Under the pieces are notes generated by a model that was not told where the DNA came from, searched no databases, and saw only the letters and a list, made by a program, of their open reading frames with translations. The translations under genes and the position numbers were made by a program. DNA of 20,885 nt from contig JAIDKM010000085.1 of the NCBI GenBank assembly GCA_029051915.1, positions 1 through 20,885 of the forward strand. Reading direction: 5' to 3'. Below, one piece after another: positions 1 to 7,203 of this stretch (position 1 is its first letter; the number at the start of each line of letters is the position of its first letter). Source of the DNA: Alistipes sp. (GTDB lineage: Bacteria; Bacteroidota; Bacteroidia; Bacteroidales; Rikenellaceae).

Positions 1-707
1 GGCTCTTTCGGCGGAGCCGGCCGAGACGTCGGGATGACAAGAGGCCGCGGAGTCGGCGCAGGCTCGGGAGCCGGGGCCGGAACGGGTTTCGGAGCAGGTT
101 TCGGCACGGAGGTCTGTGCAGGAGCCGGCGCAGCTGCAGGTTCCTTGCGGGGAAGCGGATCGGCTACAGGCCCGGCGAACGGATCGGAATCGGGGACGAA
201 CTCGATGATTTCGGGGCCATACTCCTCTTCATCCTCCCCGGCCGTCTCGGGAGCGTCCGTCGGAGCAGCCGAAGTCTCCTCGGCACGGGCAGGCTCCACA
301 GGCGCGGTGCGACGATCGGGTTCCGGTCGGGAATATTCCTCGGAATCGGCCGGCTGCGGGGCTGCGGCGACCGGCTCCACGAACTCCTCGTCGTCCAACG
401 AGAGCACCTCGCTCAGGTCGACCATCTCGATGTCGGGATCCTCGTACTCGACGGCCTCGACCCGAATCACATGACGAGGCTCCGGGGCAGCCTCGGCCGC
501 CGCCGAAGGTGCGGAGACCGGACGCGACGGCTTGGCGGCAGGCGGAAGAACCGCCGGCCCGGCGCCGAAACGCAACGTATCGTACAACATGCGCAGTTTT
601 TCGAGCGCCAGATCCCGCTCGAGCGGAGCGATGCGCTGCAGCGAAGGCCAGCCCGCAGCCAGCTCCGAAAGTTTCTGCAACTCGCTCCTTATCTCTTTCA
701 GATTCAT
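1..707 (-). CDS. Hypothetical protein with Pro/Ala/Glu-rich region, 5' part only (partial)
   Basis: The reading frame starts at an ATG (complement of 705-707) and stays open for 235 codons to the left edge, so the C-terminus is missing. The first 45 or so residues (MNLKEIRSELQKLSELAAGW, then a segment with ERDLALEKLRMLYDTLRFG) look helical and folded. After that comes a long low-complexity stretch rich in Pro, Ala, Glu and Asp with acidic patches (YEDPDIEMVDLSEVLSLDDEE; EDEEEYGPEIIEF) and, near the edge, repeated PAP/PKP units, as expected for a disordered linker. There is no signal peptide or membrane segment in the visible part, so it is probably cytoplasmic. I do not recognise the family. 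A promoter-like sequence lies about 85 bases upstream of the start. The frame was preferred over a competing frame (229-1209) because it begins after a good promoter and an A-rich leader and has no stop. Confidence 0.7.
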   Translation of the reverse strand, partial: MNLKEIRSELQKLSELAAGWPSLQRIAPLERDLALEKLRMLYDTLRFGAGPAVLPPAAKPSRPVSAPSAAAEAAPEPRHVIRVEAVEYEDPDIEMVDLSEVLSLDDEEFVEPVAAAPQPADSEEYSRPEPDRRTAPVEPARAEETSAAPTDAPETAGEDEEEYGPEIIEFVPDSDPFAGPVADPLPRKEPAAAPAPAQTSVPKPAPKPVPAPAPEPAPTPRPLVIPTSRPAPPKE

Positions 708-790
708 CGTTGTTCGTTTCGTTTTCCACTCTCCGCCACCGAAACATCGGCCTATGGCCGGACGGGTCTGCGGAGAAAATAAAACTTTCG

Positions 791-821
791 CAAAGATAGT
801 CAATTATACGCTTCCGATCAA
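791..821 (-). promoter_or_regulatory. Bacteroidota-type promoter for the left-edge gene
   Basis: Read on the minus strand, TTG (complement of 819-821) is followed by 20 bases and then TATCTTTG (complement of 791-798). This matches the Bacteroidota housekeeping pattern TTTG/TTG, 19-21 bases, TAnnTTTG. The transcript would start near 785 and leave a leader of roughly 78 bases before the ATG at 707. Confidence 0.6.
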
Positions 822-952
822 GGATCGGAGCCGATAATTTCAGCCGGCACCGGAATGGGAACCCGAATTCCGGAACAGAAAGAACCCGAACGCCACGAAT
901 TTCCGCGCATCGGCTTCCCCGGAGTCCGCTCCGCATCGAGCCGGGCATCCCC

Positions 953-1000
953 ATGCGGCTCAAATAAATTTGGCATTGCTCCCAACTTGCGCTATCTTTG
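953..1000 (+). repeat. 48-base promoter-bearing direct repeat, copy 1
   Basis: This block is identical to 1768-1815 at 47 of 48 positions, the only difference being C at 982 against T at 1797. It begins ATGCGGCTCAAATAAATTTG and ends exactly at the last base of a TATCTTTG box. Flanking bases on both sides of the two copies are unrelated, so the similarity has sharp edges. Confidence 0.9.
969..1000 (+). promoter_or_regulatory. Promoter for the CD225/DUF2752 pair
   Basis: TTTG at 969-972, a 20-base spacer, and TATCTTTG at 993-1000 form a full match to the Bacteroidota -33/-7 consensus. Transcription would start near 1006, about 70 bases ahead of the ATG at 1076. Confidence 0.75.
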
Positions 1001-1075
1001 CATATCAATAAATCGCGCCCCGGCGAAGCTCGAACGGTTCGGCGTTGCCTGCGGCACAAAAAACAACCGATCATC

Positions 1076-1351
1076 ATGGAACCTGTCATGCAAAAGCCCG
1101 ACAACGGTCTGGTCTGGGCGATCCTTTCGACCGTATTGTGCTGCCTGCCATTCGGCATCGTAGCCATCATCAAAGCCACCCAGGTCGACCCCCTCTGGGC
1201 CTCCGGCAACTCCGACGCAGCCTATCAAGCCGACAGCGACGCCCGCAAATGGAGCTGGATCAGCTTCGGCACGGCCATAGGCATATTCTTCATCTACATC
1301 GTTGCGATTCTCGCCATAATCGGACTGGCGGCCATGTACGACTTGGATTGA
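1076..1351 (+). CDS. CD225/dispanin family small membrane protein
   Basis: This 91-residue protein has two hydrophobic segments (about residues 11-32 and 63-86) separated by a polar loop. The first runs NGLVWAILSTVLCCLPFGIV followed by AIIKATQVD, the pattern of the CD225/dispanin fold (Pfam CD225), including the paired cysteines (Cys22-Cys23) seen in the animal IFITM relatives. The later SDARKWSW segment before the second helix also fits. The frame can be extended upstream to 998, but the ATG at 1076 lies at the natural start of the domain and behind the leader. The function of bacterial members is unknown; the protein should sit in the inner membrane. The gene shares four bases with the DUF2752 gene that follows, so the two are probably co-translated. 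Confidence 0.85.
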   Translation: MEPVMQKPDNGLVWAILSTVLCCLPFGIVAIIKATQVDPLWASGNSDAAYQADSDARKWSWISFGTAIGIFFIYIVAILAIIGLAAMYDLD

Positions 1352-1728
1352 CCCGCAAAACTCTGATCGTCATCACGCTGGCAACGACCGTGCCGGCTTT
1401 GGCGGCCGTCTACTATTTCGTGGATCCGGCCGCAGCGGTCTGGGTGCCCAAATGCCCTTTCCGGCTCCTCACCGGGCTGGATTGTCCGGCATGCGGCACC
1501 CAGCGGGCATTGCATTCCGTGCTGCACGGAGCCTGGGCCGAAGCGCTCGAATTCAATCCCTTTGCGGTGGTCTCCCTGCCCTACCTGGCGCTGGTAGCCT
1601 ATACGACGGTTCGCCCGCCCGGCAAGAAAAACGCGCTCCGATACGTGCAACACCCCGCCACGGTGCACATCTATCTGGCAGCGATCGTCGCATGGTGGAT
1701 CCTGCGCAACACGCCGCTGTGGCCATAA
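1348..1728 (+). CDS. DUF2752 domain membrane protein
   Basis: This is a small membrane protein of 126 residues when started at the TTG at 1348, which overlaps the TGA of the preceding gene (TTGA). No ATG or GTG is available in a sensible place, so the start is inferred. A hydrophobic N-terminus (about residues 6-25) is followed by the DUF2752 signature: CPFRLLTGLDCPACGTQRAL, then LHGAWAEALEFNPF. Cys36, Cys46 and Cys49 are the conserved cysteines, with a CxxC at 46-49. Two further hydrophobic segments follow (about 72-86 and 105-120). The function of the family is not established; the cysteines could bind a metal or be redox-active, which is a guess. Its position directly after a CD225-like gene suggests a shared membrane role. 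Confidence 0.8.
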   Translation: MTRKTLIVITLATTVPALAAVYYFVDPAAAVWVPKCPFRLLTGLDCPACGTQRALHSVLHGAWAEALEFNPFAVVSLPYLALVAYTTVRPPGKKNALRYVQHPATVHIYLAAIVAWWILRNTPLWP

Positions 1729-1767
1729 GCCGCACATCGGAAAGAGCGGGCGGCGATATCCGGAATG

Positions 1768-1815
1768 ATGCGGCTCAAATAAATTTGGCATTGCTCTCAA
1801 CTTGCGCTATCTTTG
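1768..1815 (+). repeat. 48-base promoter-bearing direct repeat, copy 2
   Basis: Second copy of the block at 953-1000, with one mismatch, offset by 815 bases. Together the copies bracket the CD225-DUF2752 pair. This copy drives ychF. Confidence 0.9.
1784..1815 (+). promoter_or_regulatory. Promoter for the ychF-gltX-galM operon
   Basis: TTTG at 1784-1787, a 20-base spacer and TATCTTTG at 1808-1815. Start of transcription near 1821 gives a leader of about 25 bases that is A-rich (ACGAAACGAAAACAACAACA) before the ATG of ychF. Confidence 0.75.
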
Positions 1816-1845
1816 TCCGACGAAACGAAAACAACAACATAACAT

Positions 1846-2946
1846 ATGGCACTTCAATGCGGCATCGTAGGATTGCCCAACGTCGGTAAATCGACCCTTT
1901 TCAACTGCCTGTCCAACGCCAAAGCGCAGGCGGCCAACTTTCCGTTCTGCACCATCGAGCCCAACGTGGGCGTCATCACGGTGCCCGACGAACGGCTTAT
2001 CAAACTGGCCGAAATCGACAATCCGAAACGGGTGGTGCCCACGACCATCGAGATCGTGGACATCGCAGGACTGGTGAAAGGGGCCTCGAAAGGCGAAGGC
2101 CTGGGCAACAAGTTCCTGGGCAACATCCGCAATACGCATGCCATCATCCACGTGCTGCGCTGCTTCGACAACGGCAACATCACGCACGTCGACGGCTCGA
2201 TCGATCCGGTGCGCGACAAGGGCATCATCGACACCGAGTTGCAGCTGAAAGACCTCGAAACCATCGAAGGCCGCCTGGCCAAGACGCAGAAACAGGCCAC
2301 CTCGGGCGGCGACAAGAACGCCAAGCGGCAGGTCGAGCTGCTGCTGCAATACAAGGCGACGCTGGAACAGGGACTTTCGGCCCGCACGGTGGAGCTGGAC
2401 AAGGAAGACCGCAAGCTGGTCGCCGACCTCAACCTACTGACCGACAAACCGGTACTCTACGTCTGCAACGTCGACGAAAAGAGCGCTGCAACGGGTAACG
2501 CCCATACCGAAGCCGTGCGTGCGGCCATCGCCGGCGAGAAAGCCGAAATGCTCATCATCGCCGCAGCGACCGAGGCCGACATCGCCGAACTGGAGAGCTA
2601 CGACGAGCGGCAACTTTTCCTCGAAGACCTGGGGCTTGCGGAGTCGGGCGTGGCACGCCTGATCAAATCGGCCTACAAATTGCTCAATCTCGAAACGTTC
2701 TTCACGACCGGAGCCGACGAGACGCGGGCCTGGACTTACTCGCGCGGCATGAAAGCCCCGCAGACGGCCGGCATCATCCATACCGACTTCGAAAAAGGCT
2801 TCATCCGCGCCGAAGTGATCAAATACGACGACTACGTAACCCTCGGATCGGAGAAAGCCTGCCGCGATGCGGGTAAAATCGGCATCGAAGGCAAGGAATA
2901 CATCGTGCAGGACGGCGACATCATGCACTTCCTGTTCAACGTATAA
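1846..2946 (+). CDS. ychF: Ribosome-associated ATPase YchF (Obg/TRAFAC family)
   Basis: At 366 residues this is full length for YchF/OLA1, a universally conserved P-loop ATPase that binds ribosomes and is linked to stress responses. The G1 loop GLPNVGKST occupies residues 9-17, and DIAGLVKGASKGEGLGNKFL gives the G3 region. The NVDE motif at residues 208-211 replaces the NKxD of true GTPases and is the mark of the ATP-preferring YchF group. A C-terminal TGS-like domain spans about residues 282-366 and ends in GDIMHFLFNV, typical of the family. The ATG at 1846 gives the expected MALQCGIVGLPNVGKS start. It heads an operon, with the SIMPL gene 16 bases downstream. Confidence 0.97.
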   Translation: MALQCGIVGLPNVGKSTLFNCLSNAKAQAANFPFCTIEPNVGVITVPDERLIKLAEIDNPKRVVPTTIEIVDIAGLVKGASKGEGLGNKFLGNIRNTHAIIHVLRCFDNGNITHVDGSIDPVRDKGIIDTELQLKDLETIEGRLAKTQKQATSGGDKNAKRQVELLLQYKATLEQGLSARTVELDKEDRKLVADLNLLTDKPVLYVCNVDEKSAATGNAHTEAVRAAIAGEKAEMLIIAAATEADIAELESYDERQLFLEDLGLAESGVARLIKSAYKLLNLETFFTTGADETRAWTYSRGMKAPQTAGIIHTDFEKGFIRAEVIKYDDYVTLGSEKACRDAGKIGIEGKEYIVQDGDIMHFLFNV

Positions 2947-2962
2947 CTTAAAAAGATTCGTC

Positions 2963-3682
2963 ATGAAAAAGTACATCGTCATTGCAGTGGCCGCCATCGC
3001 CTGCAGCTACGTGCTGGGCCGGGCCTACACCTACAAATACCGCTCGCAGGACACGATCGTCGTAACGGGCCTGGGCGAGACGGAGTTCACCTCCGACCTG
3101 ATCGTCTGGACGGGCGTGCTGACGGCCGAGGCTCCCAACGTGGCCGCAGGCTATGCCCAGATCGAGACGAGCAAAGCCAAAGTGCAGCAGTACCTGCAGT
3201 CGAAGGGCCTGCCGGCCGACGCCGTAGTCTTCGCATTCGTGAACGTGGAGAAACAATACACCACCGTCTACCAGGACGGCAAGTGGGCCGGCAACCGCTT
3301 CTCGGGCTACGAGCTGCGCCAACGCTTCGTCGTGGAGTCGAAGGAGGTGGAAAAAGTGGAGACTATCTCGCGGGAGATCTCGTCGCTGATCGCCCAGGGC
3401 GTCTCGATCGAAGCCTACGCACCCGACTACTATTACACGAAACTCGACGACGTGAAGATGGGACTGATCGAAACCGCCTCGGCCGACGCACGCACGCGCG
3501 CCGAGAAGATCGCCGCCAATGCCGGCACGAAGATCGGCCGCGTGGCTTCGGCCCGCATGGGCGTCTTCCAGATCACGGGCGCCAACTCCAACGAGGAGTT
3601 CTCGGCCGGCGGCTCGTTCAACACTTCGTCGCGCAACAAGAAAGCCCGCATCACCATGCGGATCGAATACAGAATCAAATAA
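2963..3682 (+). CDS. SIMPL (DUF541) domain protein, membrane-anchored or secreted
   Basis: This 239-residue protein starts with MKK and a hydrophobic segment (residues 4-19, [15 protein letters not shown]) that would act as a signal sequence or membrane anchor. The rest is a SIMPL/DUF541 domain from about residue 30: [15 protein letters not shown] at the start, the [19 protein letters not shown] core, and near the end a helix with [17 protein letters not shown] before [14 protein letters not shown] and a final [10 protein letters not shown] strand. The family is periplasmic or surface-exposed and poorly understood. Cys14 is preceded by AIA, a weak lipobox, so I favour an anchor over a lipoprotein. 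It lies between ychF and gltX with gaps of 16 and 1 bases, so it is co-transcribed. Confidence 0.88.
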   Translation: MKKYIVIAVAAIACSYVLGRAYTYKYRSQDTIVVTGLGETEFTSDLIVWTGVLTAEAPNVAAGYAQIETSKAKVQQYLQSKGLPADAVVFAFVNVEKQYTTVYQDGKWAGNRFSGYELRQRFVVESKEVEKVETISREISSLIAQGVSIEAYAPDYYYTKLDDVKMGLIETASADARTRAEKIAANAGTKIGRVASARMGVFQITGANSNEEFSAGGSFNTSSRNKKARITMRIEYRIK

Positions 3683-3683
3683 A

Positions 3684-5219
3684 ATGAAAAGACCTGTCAG
3701 AGTACGTTTCGCACCCAGCCCCACCGGGCCGCTGCACATCGGCGGCGTCCGCACGGCGCTCTACAACTATCTGTTCGCCCGGCAGCATGGGGGCACGATG
3801 ATCCTGCGCATCGAGGATACCGATTCGCAACGCTTCGTGCCTGGAGCCGAAGACTATATCATGGAGTCGCTCAAGTGGTGCGGCATCGAAATCGACGAAG
3901 GCGTCGGCGTGGGCGGGCCCCACGCCCCCTACCGCCAGAGCGAGCGACGCGAAATCTATCTGAAATATGCCCTGCAGCTCGTCGAGGCGGGTTGGGCCTA
4001 CTATGCGTTCGACTCGGCCGAGGAGCTCGACGCCCTGCGCAAGGAGGCCGAAGCCCGGGGCGAAGCATTCGCCTACAATTACGCTGTGCGCGAAAAGCTG
4101 GCCACCTCGCTGGCCCTGCCGGCCGAGGAGGTACAGGCACGCATCGACCGCGGCGACCAGTGGGTCATCCGCTTCCGCATGCCCGAGAACGAGATCGTAA
4201 AGATGGACGACCTGATCCGCGGCCACGTGGAGGTCAACACCTCGACGCTCGACGACAAGGTGCTCTACAAATCGGCCGACGCCCTGCCGACCTACCACCT
4301 GGCCAACATCGTCGACGACCACCTGATGGAGGTCTCGCACGTGATCCGCGGCGAGGAGTGGCTGCCGTCGCTGCCGCTGCACTACCTTTTATATAAGGCG
4401 TTCGGGTGGAGCGACACGCAGCCGGCGTTCGCCCACCTGCCGCTGCTGCTCAAGCCTACGGGCGGCGGCAAGCTCTCGAAGCGCGACGGCGACAAAATGG
4501 GATTCCCCGTCTTCCCGCTCTTCTGGAAATCGCCCGCAACGGGCGAAACGGCCCGCGGCTACCGCGAGGACGGCTACCTGCCCGAGGCATTCATCAACAT
4601 GCTGGCCCTCCTGGGCTGGAACCCCGGCACGGAACAGGAGCTCTTCTCCATGCAGGAGCTGATCGACAACTTCTCGCTGGAGCGCGTCTCGAAATCGGGC
4701 GCCCGCTTCCAGCCCGACAAGGCCAAGTGGTTCAATGCCCAATACATGCACCGCAAGAGCGATGCCGAGCTGGCCGCGCTCTACCAGCCCATCCTGCGCG
4801 AGCACGGCATCGACGTGTCGGACACGCTGGCAGGCCGGGCCGCAGGCATCATGAAAGAACGCGCGACGTTCATCACCGATCTGTGGGATCTGACGTCGTT
4901 CTTCTTCGTAGCCCCGGCCGAGTACGAGGAGAAGCAGACCCGCAAATACTGGAAAGGCGACAACCCGCGGATTCTCGCCGAGCTGCGCGACGTGCTGGCC
5001 GCGATCGACGACTTCTCGCTGGAAAACACCGAGCGCATCGTCCACGCATGGATCGAAGAGAAAGGATACGGCATGGGCCAGGTGATGAACACCCTGCGTC
5101 TGGCGCTCGTGGGCGCCGGCAAAGGCCCCGGCATGTACGACGTAACGGCCTTCATCGGCAAGGAGGAGACGCTGCGCCGCATCGATCATATTCTCGGCAC
5201 GCTGAAACCGGCAGAATGA
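3684..5219 (+). CDS. gltX: Glutamate--tRNA ligase (GluRS)
   Basis: This class I aminoacyl-tRNA synthetase charges tRNA-Glu with glutamate. The protein is 511 residues, normal for the family. The N-terminus [20 protein letters not shown] contains the HIGH-type motif at residues 18-21 (HIGG). The second signature is KLSKR at residues 263-267, followed by [19 protein letters not shown]-like residues ([11 protein letters not shown]) and the region [18 protein letters not shown] also match. The C-terminal half is the helical anticodon-binding domain. The start is one base after the stop of the SIMPL gene, with A-rich sequence before it. Its stop codon overlaps the start of galM as ATGA. Confidence 0.97.
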   Translation: MKRPVRVRFAPSPTGPLHIGGVRTALYNYLFARQHGGTMILRIEDTDSQRFVPGAEDYIMESLKWCGIEIDEGVGVGGPHAPYRQSERREIYLKYALQLVEAGWAYYAFDSAEELDALRKEAEARGEAFAYNYAVREKLATSLALPAEEVQARIDRGDQWVIRFRMPENEIVKMDDLIRGHVEVNTSTLDDKVLYKSADALPTYHLANIVDDHLMEVSHVIRGEEWLPSLPLHYLLYKAFGWSDTQPAFAHLPLLLKPTGGGKLSKRDGDKMGFPVFPLFWKSPATGETARGYREDGYLPEAFINMLALLGWNPGTEQELFSMQELIDNFSLERVSKSGARFQPDKAKWFNAQYMHRKSDAELAALYQPILREHGIDVSDTLAGRAAGIMKERATFITDLWDLTSFFFVAPAEYEEKQTRKYWKGDNPRILAELRDVLAAIDDFSLENTERIVHAWIEEKGYGMGQVMNTLRLALVGAGKGPGMYDVTAFIGKEETLRRIDHILGTLKPAE

Positions 5220-6271
5220 TGGAGATCGAACAGCACCTGTGGGGCATGACGCCCGAGGGCGAGGCGATCGTCCTCTATACGATGCGCAACGCACAGGGCG
5301 CCGAAGTGAAACTCACGAACTTCGGAGCAACGATCGTGGGCATCACGATGCCCGACCGCGAAGGCCGCATGGCCGACGTAGCGCTGGGCTACGAACGCCC
5401 CGAAGACTACTTCGGCGACGGCGCCGCCTGCGGCAAGAGCGTGGGGCGCGTGGCCAACCGCATCGCCGGCGGCCGCATGACGGTCGAGGGCGAAGAATAC
5501 CGGCTCGAAGTGAACAACGGCGGCAACCACCTGCACGGCGGCACGAAAAACTTCGCCAACCGCGTATGGGAGAGCCGCGTGGAGACTAATCGGGTGGTCA
5601 TGGATCTGCTCTCGGAAGACGGCGACCAGGGTTACCCGGGCGAAGTGAACGTCGAAGCGATCTTCGATTTCGATGACGACTGCTCCTTAGAGATCACCTA
5701 CCTGGCCCGCACCGACCGCACGACGCCGGTGAACATGACCAACCACGTCTATTTCAACCTCTCGGGCGAAGCGAGCGGCTCGGTGCTGGATCACGAACTG
5801 CGGCTCAACAGCAGCCACGTACCGGAGATGAACGAACGCCAGATACCGACCGGCCGCATGCTCGACGTTACCGGCACGCCGCAGGATTTCCGGGAGTTCC
5901 GCCCGCTCCGCTCCGGCATCGGCTCGGAGTTCAACCATATCCGCGACTTCCGCGGCTACGATCACCCTTTCGCCATCGACGGCTGGAAGCCCGGCATGCT
6001 GGGCGAGGTGGGCTGTCTGCGCGATCCGAAATCGGGCCGGCAGGTCGAAGTGCTCTCGTCGCAGCCCAGCGTGATGATCTACACGGGCAACTGGCTCTCC
6101 GCCGGATCTCCCCGAACCAAATCGGGCGGCCGCTACGACGACCATGCAGGCGTGGCGATCGAGTGCCAGAATTTCCCCGATGCGGTCAACCGGCCCGAGT
6201 TCCCCTCGCCGCTGCTCCGCCCCGGCGAACTCTACTGCCAGAAGATCGTCTTCCGGTTCGGAACCTATTGA
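5216..6271 (+). CDS. galM: Aldose 1-epimerase (galactose mutarotase)
   Basis: GalM interconverts the alpha and beta anomers of galactose, glucose and some other aldoses. The 351-residue product has the family landmarks: LTNFGATI near the N-terminus, NHLHGG at residues 104-109, the catalytic acid His177 in NHVYFNLSG, and the catalytic base Glu316 in [10 protein letters not shown]. The HDH-like segment [10 protein letters not shown] just before the base also fits. There are two adjacent ATGs (5216 and 5219); 5216 overlaps the gltX stop as ATGA, implying translational coupling. There is no signal peptide, so it is cytoplasmic, unlike many Bacteroidota mutarotases that are lipoproteins. The xylose genes follow 165 bases downstream, so a role with xylose anomers is possible but not shown. 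Confidence 0.95.
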   Translation: MMEIEQHLWGMTPEGEAIVLYTMRNAQGAEVKLTNFGATIVGITMPDREGRMADVALGYERPEDYFGDGAACGKSVGRVANRIAGGRMTVEGEEYRLEVNNGGNHLHGGTKNFANRVWESRVETNRVVMDLLSEDGDQGYPGEVNVEAIFDFDDDCSLEITYLARTDRTTPVNMTNHVYFNLSGEASGSVLDHELRLNSSHVPEMNERQIPTGRMLDVTGTPQDFREFRPLRSGIGSEFNHIRDFRGYDHPFAIDGWKPGMLGEVGCLRDPKSGRQVEVLSSQPSVMIYTGNWLSAGSPRTKSGGRYDDHAGVAIECQNFPDAVNRPEFPSPLLRPGELYCQKIVFRFGTY

Positions 6272-6291
6272 CGCCCTACACGCAGAAAACA

Positions 6292-6314
6292 GTTAGGGTA
6301 AAGTAGACCCTAAC
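6292..6314. promoter_or_regulatory. Perfect palindrome, candidate XylR operator (or weak terminator)
   Basis: GTTAGGGT at 6292-6299 and ACCCTAAC at 6307-6314 form perfect 8-base arms around a 7-base centre. No T-run follows, so a terminator is unlikely. A near copy of one half, TTAGCGTAAA at 6359-6368, matches TTAGGGTAAA (6293-6302) at 9 of 10 positions. Location between galM and the regulator gene, and length near 21-23 bases, suit a dimeric regulator of the NrtR/Nudix group. Binding is inferred. Confidence 0.5.
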
Positions 6315-6381
6315 GAAATCCCCTCCCCAATACAGTTGCGCGGCGAAGCGGCAGGTACTTAGCGTAAAAACGGCGATAAGA

Positions 6382-6412
6382 TTGCTTTTTCGGTCGATAT
6401 TGCCTAATTTTA
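6382..6412 (+). promoter_or_regulatory. Possible promoter of the xylose operon (imperfect)
   Basis: TTG at 6382-6384, 20 bases, then TAATTTTA at 6405-6412, which matches TAnnTTTG at all but the last base. Start of transcription would be near 6418, leaving a short leader of about 19 bases. The imperfect box fits a regulated promoter. Confidence 0.4.
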
Positions 6413-6436
6413 CATTCGCAACCTGACCAACCGCCC

Positions 6437-7183
6437 ATGTCCGTTCAGACGAACCAATCGCTCTCGGTCGACTGCGCCGTCTTCGGATTCGACGGCCGGT
6501 CGCTCAGAGTCCTGCTCATAGAACGTCGCGACTACGATCCCGACACCCACCTCGACCGGCTCAAACTGCCGGGCGCCATGATTCAGGAGAACGAGACGTT
6601 GCCGGCCGCCGCCAGCCGCGTGCTGGCCGAAGCGACGGGACTTCGGGAAATCTACCTCAAGCAGATGGAGATATTCTCCGATCCGGCCCGGGTTGCGGGC
6701 AAGGAGTTGGAGTGGATCAACCGCTACCACGGCATCCGTACGGAACGCGTGGTAACGGTGGGCTACTATGCGCTGGTGAAACTCGACCGCCGCATGATCG
6801 CCTACACTACCGAAAAGCGGGCGCAATGGGTCGAGGTCGAATCGATCCAGCGGCTGGCGATGGATCACAAACAGATCCTCTCCGCCGCGCTGACGCACCT
6901 CTGCCGCGAGATGCTGCAATCGCCCGTAGCGTTCGAGTTACTGCCCCGCAAATTCACGATCCGCGAGTTGCAGAACCTCTACGCCGCCGTGCTGGGCATC
7001 GAAATCGACAACCGCAACTTCCGCAAAAAAATCCTCGGCTCGGGACTCCTCGCGCCGACCGACGAATGGGAAGCGGGCGTGGCGCACAAACCCGCCCGCT
7101 ACTACACGTTCGACAAGCAGGCCTACAAACGGGCGCTGAAAGCCAAACTGCGTCTGGGCTTCATCAACAACTGGCGATACTGA
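6437..7183 (+). CDS. xylR: Nudix-fold transcriptional regulator of xylose use (NrtR/AraR type)
   Basis: This 248-residue protein has an N-terminal Nudix-like domain (about residues 8-145) and a C-terminal winged helix-turn-helix (about 157-235; [20 protein letters not shown], then [14 protein letters not shown]). The Nudix box at residues 46-69 is degenerate: the canonical Gly is Ala47, the Glu of the RE pair is Val62 and the last Glu of the EE pair is Ala66, though Glu53, Arg61, Glu65 and Gly68 remain. It therefore probably binds a ligand without hydrolysis. The same architecture is known in NrtR and in the Bacteroides arabinose regulator AraR. Its place 20 bases before xylB, in an operon with xylA and xylE, points to xylose or a derivative as effector. 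The symbol is assigned from context. It is likely autoregulated because it is the first gene of the operon. Confidence 0.85.
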   Translation: MSVQTNQSLSVDCAVFGFDGRSLRVLLIERRDYDPDTHLDRLKLPGAMIQENETLPAAASRVLAEATGLREIYLKQMEIFSDPARVAGKELEWINRYHGIRTERVVTVGYYALVKLDRRMIAYTTEKRAQWVEVESIQRLAMDHKQILSAALTHLCREMLQSPVAFELLPRKFTIRELQNLYAAVLGIEIDNRNFRKKILGSGLLAPTDEWEAGVAHKPARYYTFDKQAYKRALKAKLRLGFINNWRY

Positions 7184-7203
7184 CAAAAACCAACCCATAC
7201 AAG

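Larger units (their letters stand above)
708..1075. other. Non-coding divergent intergenic region
   Basis: This 368-base gap separates the leftward hypothetical gene from the rightward CD225-like gene. It contains a leftward promoter (791-821), the first copy of a 48-base repeat that includes a rightward promoter (953-1000), and two untranslated leaders. Between about 822 and 952 I see no convincing ORF or structured RNA. Confidence 0.6.

Noticed and set aside
34..474. A plus-strand Gly/Ser/Ala-rich ORF.
   Set aside because: It is the antisense of the Pro/Ala/Glu-rich coding region, and the low-complexity repeat explains its openness.
229..1209. A 326-codon minus-strand ORF crossing the left promoter region.
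   Set aside because: It runs through two promoters and overlaps the better frame starting at 707; its composition is Arg/Gly-rich, as expected for a shadow frame in GC-rich DNA.
2963..3022. Possible lipoprotein signal in the SIMPL protein (Cys14).
   Set aside because: The residues before the cysteine (AIA) are a poor lipobox and the hydrophobic segment continues past it, so a simple anchor is more likely.
6292..6314. Reading the palindrome as an intrinsic terminator of galM.
   Set aside because: The stem has no following T-run, and the presence of a second half-site nearby suits an operator better; still not excluded.
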